Shown here: positions 7,251 through 10,380 of the stretch, piece after piece
Numbering within the stretch: position 1 is the first letter of the stretch
How the letters are laid out: each line of letters starts with the position of its first letter
NCBI GenBank assembly: GCA_016777645.1
Contig: JADHRC010000048.1
Span: 1 to 10,380 of the forward strand
Direction: 5' to 3'
Length of the DNA: 10,380 nucleotides
Origin: Alphaproteobacteria bacterium
GTDB taxonomy: Bacteria; Pseudomonadota; Alphaproteobacteria; Puniceispirillales; Marisalimonadaceae
Position numbers and translations under genes: made by a program
Notes under the pieces: generated by a model
Database searches by the model: none
Seen by the model: the letters and a program-made list of their open reading frames with translations, nothing else
Told to the model about the DNA's origin: nothing

Positions 7251-7262
7251 GGCCTGAAGGCC
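7251..7262. repeat. Short GC-only palindrome in the divergent gap
   Basis: GGCCT-GA-AGGCC is a perfect inverted repeat with 5-bp arms in an otherwise AT-rich 82-bp intergenic stretch (7225-7306). Its place between divergent transcription units would suit a regulator site, but it is short and could be chance. Confidence 0.3.
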
Positions 7263-7294
7263 AAACATATCTAATACAACTTTTATCAAATAAA

Positions 7295-7300
7295 TATAAT
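7295..7300 (+). promoter_or_regulatory. Candidate -10 element upstream of the aldo/keto reductase gene
   Basis: A perfect TATAAT ends 6 nt before the likely ATG at 7307, so transcription would begin at or next to the start codon. There is no convincing -35 hexamer at 16-18 nt and no Shine-Dalgarno between. In DNA this AT-rich a chance match is quite possible. Confidence 0.35.
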
Positions 7301-7306
7301 AATATT

Positions 7307-8287
7307 ATGAAAAAAAATAAATTGGGAAGAACAAACCTTGAGGTTTCTGAGATTGCTCTTGGAGGAGGTTGGGTTGGAGGACTTTTTATCGATGCAGATT
7401 ATAAAGTCATGGAAAGGGCAATTGAACTTGCCCTAGAGTCAGGAATAAATTGGATAGACACAGCCGAGAGTTATAGCGAAGGTGTTTCAGAGAAAAATAT
7501 TGGTTTATTATTAGCTTGTCTAAAAAAAGAGGAAAAATTATTTGTTTCTTCAAAGGCTAGATTAGATCCACAAAGTTCGGAAACATTTGAATCTCAGATA
7601 GATAGGAAATTAGATAATAGTTTAAAGAGACTAAAATTAGATAGGATAAATTTATATCAGTTACACAATAAAATTAAAATTGAAAAGGCCTATGAATCAC
7701 TGACTGAAGGAGAAATATTATCGACAAACGGTGTATGTGATATTATGCTTAAGCTTAAAGAAGATGGACGAGTTGAAAATATTGGAATTACTGCCTTAGG
7801 TGATACCAAACCAATTAAGAATGTTTTGAAAACAGGTTGCTTTGATACTGCTCAGATTTATTATAATCTCCTTAATCCTACAGCAGAACTTAAAGAAATA
7901 AGTTCGTGGAATGATCAAGATTTTTCTGGTTTGATCCCAGAGTGTGAAAAACAAAATATGGGTATTTTAGGTATAAGGTTATTTGCGGCAGGTTTGTTGG
8001 CTAGTGATGTTAGGCATGGTCGAGAGATTCCAGTAACACATGTTATTGATAGAAAAGAAGAAGAAAGAAGGGTTAAAAAAATTTTTCAATTGGCTGAAGA
8101 GAAATACGGGAATCGAGCACAATTTGCTCTTAGGTATGGGCTGTCCTCAAATAAAATACAATCATTAATAGTGGGGATGGCTTCTTTAGAACATTTAGAA
8201 AATTCAATACAAGCCGTTAAAATGGGCCCCTTGCCAGATAGTTTATTAAAAGATATTTCAGAATTACAGAAGCGTAACTTTTTTTAA
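7307..8287 (+). CDS. Aldo/keto reductase family oxidoreductase
   Basis: This 326-residue cytosolic protein is an NAD(P)H-dependent aldo/keto reductase (TIM-barrel family). The N-terminal KLGRTNLEVSEIALGGG (5-21) is the classic family opening. The catalytic tetrad is readable as D51 and Y56 in IDTAESYSEG (50-59), K83 in SSKARL (81-86), and H120 in LYQLHNK (116-122). Segments matching the cofactor-binding C-terminal half include FALRYGLS (273-280) and LIVGMASLEHLENS (287-300). Substrate cannot be assigned; relatives include aldose and galactose dehydrogenases and general carbonyl reductases. I place the start at 7307 because the family motif begins 4 residues later. An in-frame ATG at 7223 would add 28 residues unlike the family and overlap the start of the divergent transporter gene. 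A ketopantoate-reductase-like gene follows after 16 nt, suggesting co-transcription. Confidence 0.92.
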   Translation: MKKNKLGRTNLEVSEIALGGGWVGGLFIDADYKVMERAIELALESGINWIDTAESYSEGVSEKNIGLLLACLKKEEKLFVSSKARLDPQSSETFESQIDRKLDNSLKRLKLDRINLYQLHNKIKIEKAYESLTEGEILSTNGVCDIMLKLKEDGRVENIGITALGDTKPIKNVLKTGCFDTAQIYYNLLNPTAELKEISSWNDQDFSGLIPECEKQNMGILGIRLFAAGLLASDVRHGREIPVTHVIDRKEEERRVKKIFQLAEEKYGNRAQFALRYGLSSNKIQSLIVGMASLEHLENSIQAVKMGPLPDSLLKDISELQKRNFF

Positions 8288-8291
8288 TGTT

Positions 8292-8298
8292 GAGGGAG
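8292..8298 (+). promoter_or_regulatory. Shine-Dalgarno of the ketopantoate-reductase-like gene
   Basis: GAGGGAG lies about 5-8 nt before the ATG at 8304, inside the 16-nt gap after the aldo/keto reductase stop. It supports this start and independent ribosome loading on the second gene of the pair. Confidence 0.6.
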
Positions 8299-8303
8299 AA
8301 TTT

Positions 8304-9221
8304 ATGAAAATACTTGTTGTAGGAATAGGTGGAATAGGTGGATTTTTTGGTGGTTTTCTCCATGAGAGTGGCGCAGACGTAACTTTTTTAGTTAGGCCTA
8401 AACGAAAAGAAATAGTATCAGCTAAGGGGCTTAAAATAATTAGCTCTCTTGAAAATATTCACATACAGCCAAACTTAATTTTGGCAGAAGATCTCAAGCC
8501 CATATATGATGTTGTTTTAATATCATGTAAAACATTTGACTTAAAGCAAGCTTTAAAAGATTTGAAAGCAATTAAGGGTAAAGGGATTATTATACCTTTT
8601 CTAAATGGAATTGAGCATTTCAAAATGTTAGATGAAACTTTTGGTGCAGAGAATGTTATGGGAGGTCTTGCCATAATCAGTTCTACAGTTCATCAAGATG
8701 GAACAATAGAACATTTTGGAAATTTAAGGCAAAATATAACATTTGGTACCAGAGATAATAGCAAGAATAATATTTTGATATCTTTTTATGATATATGTAA
8801 AAAATCAAAATTTGACGTTGTGCTAAGTGAACAGATTAATTTAGATTTATGGAAAAAATGGGTTTTTATATCAGCCGTAGCTGGGGCGACAACATTATTT
8901 AGTTGTAGCTTAGGAGATATAGCCAAACACAAATTTGGTCCAAAAATTTTGGCTGATTTGTATAATGAATGTAGGTCAATAGCAAAATCATGCGGCTATG
9001 AAATTGAGGATGAAGAAGCAAATAATATTATTAAAAGCATGGCAACTCCAGGCTCACCAATTAAGGCCTCAATGCAAAGAGATGTTGAAAAAAAATCACT
9101 TACAGAGCATGAAGAAATCTTTGGTAATTTAATATCCAAAGCACAATTGTCTAATATTGAATGTCCTATTTTAATGTCTTGTTATATTAGAATGAAAGTA
9201 TATGAAGATACATTAAATTGA
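8304..9221 (+). CDS. Ketopantoate reductase (PanE/ApbA) family protein
   Basis: This 305-residue protein has the fold order of 2-dehydropantoate 2-reductase, which uses NADPH to make pantoate for coenzyme A synthesis. An N-terminal Rossmann domain has GIGGIGG at 7-13 and R31 near the end of strand 2. The NADPH/substrate residues K76 (SCKTFDL) and N101 (FLNGIEH) are visible. The helical domain contains LWKKWVFIS (182-190, candidate catalytic K184/K185), and the SMQRDVEKKSLTEHEEIFG block (256-274) has an acidic residue near the expected position (E268). After the catalytic lysine the usual asparagine is not seen (SAVAGATTLF instead), as in paralogues of uncertain substrate, so a true pantothenate role is unproven and I withhold the panE symbol. 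It follows the aldo/keto reductase gene and ends 2 nt from the convergent nadX. Confidence 0.88.
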   Translation: MKILVVGIGGIGGFFGGFLHESGADVTFLVRPKRKEIVSAKGLKIISSLENIHIQPNLILAEDLKPIYDVVLISCKTFDLKQALKDLKAIKGKGIIIPFLNGIEHFKMLDETFGAENVMGGLAIISSTVHQDGTIEHFGNLRQNITFGTRDNSKNNILISFYDICKKSKFDVVLSEQINLDLWKKWVFISAVAGATTLFSCSLGDIAKHKFGPKILADLYNECRSIAKSCGYEIEDEEANNIIKSMATPGSPIKASMQRDVEKKSLTEHEEIFGNLISKAQLSNIECPILMSCYIRMKVYEDTLN

Positions 9222-9223
9222 AA

Positions 9224-10024
9224 TTAAGTACCTATTTTAAATGGTGAAATTAATCCCCTAAGACAGGCTACAACGCTTAAGCCTGTGATTTTTCCTGTTC
9301 CAGGATTTTCAGGAGTTTGTACATTTTGAATAGACATTTGAAATATAGCACTATCTGCATCTACTTCTACTTTATGAGTATTTCTATCTAAACTTGGGTC
9401 CGCCCAAATCTCTAATTTGGTTTTATCAGCTCCTATGCCAGCAAGACCAACTGCAGCAGCAACGTTTACATTTGCAGGGAATGCTTTTGCTCCTTCTGAA
9501 GCGGAACCTTTAAAAATTAATTTTGGCTCTGAGAGATTGTCTAAATTTATATTGTTATCAATTACGTAAAGCGCACTTAATAGTGCATTAGGTGGTTTAC
9601 GAGTGATCATTTTTACTTCATTGATCTTTGATTCTGAAGCTGCGCGTAATGCATCTAAACCCAAAATAGCCCCAGTAGCTAAGATAATTTGTGTTTCATT
9701 TTTTTTTGCTAAAGCCTCTAAATCTAGATTGTCTAGAAGCCCTGAACCACTTACGGTAATAAGGGTCTTTTTTTTATTAATACATTTGCTAGCAATCTGT
9801 CTAAAGGCTTCTTTAGGTGCACAGTCAATTATTATATCACAATTTTCAACTAGCTCCTCTAAATCAAAAATTTTAATTTCTTGATTTAGATCTGATATTC
9901 TTTTAAGGGCATTTTGTCTGCTCCTAGATACAATTCCAAATAAAGAAAAATCTTCTACACCATTTATAAGTGCCTTAGCTACTTCAGTACCTATCGAACC
10001 AAAACCAACAATGCCAACTTTCAT
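9224..10024 (-). CDS. nadX: L-aspartate dehydrogenase NadX
   Basis: NadX oxidises L-aspartate with NAD(P)+ to iminoaspartate, which NadA can use for de novo NAD synthesis; the reverse reaction makes aspartate. The 266-residue length is normal. The N-terminal Rossmann motif is GIVGFGSIG (4-12). Later landmarks are TVSGSGLLDN (90-99), ATGAILGLDALRAA (116-129), RKPPNAL (142-148), FKGSASEGAKAFPANVNVAAAVGLAG (171-196) and the histidine H217 in NTHKVEVDADSA, in the position of the family's catalytic histidine. The C-terminal NPGTGKITGLSVVACLR (240-256) is also typical. The ATG at 10024 is preceded by AAAAGG about 7 nt upstream. It starts 19 nt after the gamma-glutamyltransferase-like gene and is probably co-transcribed with it. 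No nadA or nadC is visible, so its pathway role is inferred. Confidence 0.92.
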   Translation of the reverse strand: MKVGIVGFGSIGTEVAKALINGVEDFSLFGIVSRSRQNALKRISDLNQEIKIFDLEELVENCDIIIDCAPKEAFRQIASKCINKKKTLITVSGSGLLDNLDLEALAKKNETQIILATGAILGLDALRAASESKINEVKMITRKPPNALLSALYVIDNNINLDNLSEPKLIFKGSASEGAKAFPANVNVAAAVGLAGIGADKTKLEIWADPSLDRNTHKVEVDADSAIFQMSIQNVQTPENPGTGKITGLSVVACLRGLISPFKIGT

Positions 10025-10043
10025 TTTTAAACCTTTTAATTAT

Positions 10044-10380
10044 TTATCTTCCAATTGCATATCCTTGCATAAATCTTGGATTTGCGGCTGCTTTTAAAAT
10101 TTCGCCATTTTTTGAAGCCGCGGTCATTCTTCCAAGACTCCATTCTGTATCTACAGAAACTTTATGCCCTTTTTTCATTAAAGCTTCAATTGTTTCTCTA
10201 GGAAATCTGGCTTCTAATGCGAGGTGACCAATATCAGTTTCTCTAGGATAAAAAGAGTTTGGGAAGTGTGCTGAACTGAAACCTGGGGCATCTATAGCTT
10301 CCTGCAGATTTAAGCCAAAGTGCACATGCCTTAGAAATAGATGCAGAGACCATTGATCCTGTTGGTCACCTCCAGGGGTT
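10044..10380 (-). CDS. ggt: Gamma-glutamyltransferase family protein (partial, C-terminal 112 residues)
   Basis: Only the end of the small (catalytic) subunit region is present; the gene continues beyond the right edge, so the nucleophile threonine and any signal peptide cannot be seen. Reading in from the edge, the frame gives TPGGDQQDQWSLHLFLRH, then VHFGLNLQEAIDAPGF, then a stretch ending in NPRFMQGYAIGR. The TPGGDQQDQW block and the following LQEAIDAP helix are characteristic of a branch of gamma-glutamyltransferase-like N-terminal-nucleophile hydrolases. Classical members split glutathione and other gamma-glutamyl amides, while members of this branch may be acylases of other specificity. 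An internal GTG at 10325 is not a start: the frame stays open and family-like upstream to the edge. The stop lies 19 nt before nadX. Confidence 0.88.
   Translation of the reverse strand, partial: TPGGDQQDQWSLHLFLRHVHFGLNLQEAIDAPGFSSAHFPNSFYPRETDIGHLALEARFPRETIEALMKKGHKVSVDTEWSLGRMTAASKNGEILKAAANPRFMQGYAIGR

Noticed and set aside
8459..8674. Minus-strand open frame inside the ketopantoate-reductase-like gene
   Set aside because: It is antisense to a family-matched coding region and has no ribosome site or domain.
9211..9243. Imperfect inverted repeat CATTAAA / TTTAAATG at a convergent junction, considered as a terminator
   Set aside because: It is made only of A/T-rich words with a bulge and has no GC stem; chance is likely.
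9603..9884. Plus-strand open frame inside nadX
   Set aside because: It is the complement of a well-supported nadX.
1..10380. tRNA or rRNA genes, CRISPR arrays, insertion sequences, prophage or toxin-antitoxin genes
   Set aside because: Nearly all bases are covered by recognised metabolic or housekeeping genes, and no repeat array, transposase or cloverleaf-like stretch was seen in the short gaps.

Overview
The window reads as ordinary, tightly packed chromosome of an AT-rich, probably marine, alphaproteobacterium. The reasons are the gene order (ruvX-pyrB-pyrC-plsY on one strand, divergent from gatC-gatA-gatB, an arrangement I associate with Alphaproteobacteria), strongly A/T-biased codon use, very short intergenic gaps, several 1-4 nt gene overlaps and few strong Shine-Dalgarno sites. 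The lineage is an inference from order and composition; there is no rRNA or other marker gene here.

Region 1 (1-3011, minus strand) is a housekeeping operon read right to left: ruvX (Holliday-junction resolvase-like / rRNA-processing nuclease), pyrB (aspartate carbamoyltransferase), pyrC (dihydroorotase family, but with a degraded metal site) and the start of plsY (acyl-phosphate glycerol-3-phosphate acyltransferase), which runs off the left edge. Region 2 (3073-6307, plus strand) is the complete gatCAB operon for the tRNA-dependent amidotransferase, with all three genes joined by overlapping stop and start codons. Regions 1 and 2 diverge from a shared 61-bp promoter gap (3012-3072).

Region 3 (6316-10380) is a looser set of metabolic genes. 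It holds an EamA/DMT-family transporter (minus), a divergent aldo/keto reductase followed by a ketopantoate-reductase-family gene (plus), then, convergent with these, a gamma-glutamyltransferase-family gene (C-terminal part only, running off the right edge) followed by an L-aspartate dehydrogenase gene (nadX), both minus. No stretch above about 85 bases lacks a gene. I see no mobile element, tRNA, rRNA, CRISPR array or riboswitch.

I found no convincing undescribed system. The points most worth a second look are the pyrB-linked dihydroorotase whose HxH motif is replaced, suggesting a structural rather than catalytic partner of the carbamoyltransferase; a perfect TATAAT placed so that the aldo/keto reductase message could be leaderless; and a nadX gene placed next to a gamma-glutamyltransferase-like gene rather than next to NAD genes.
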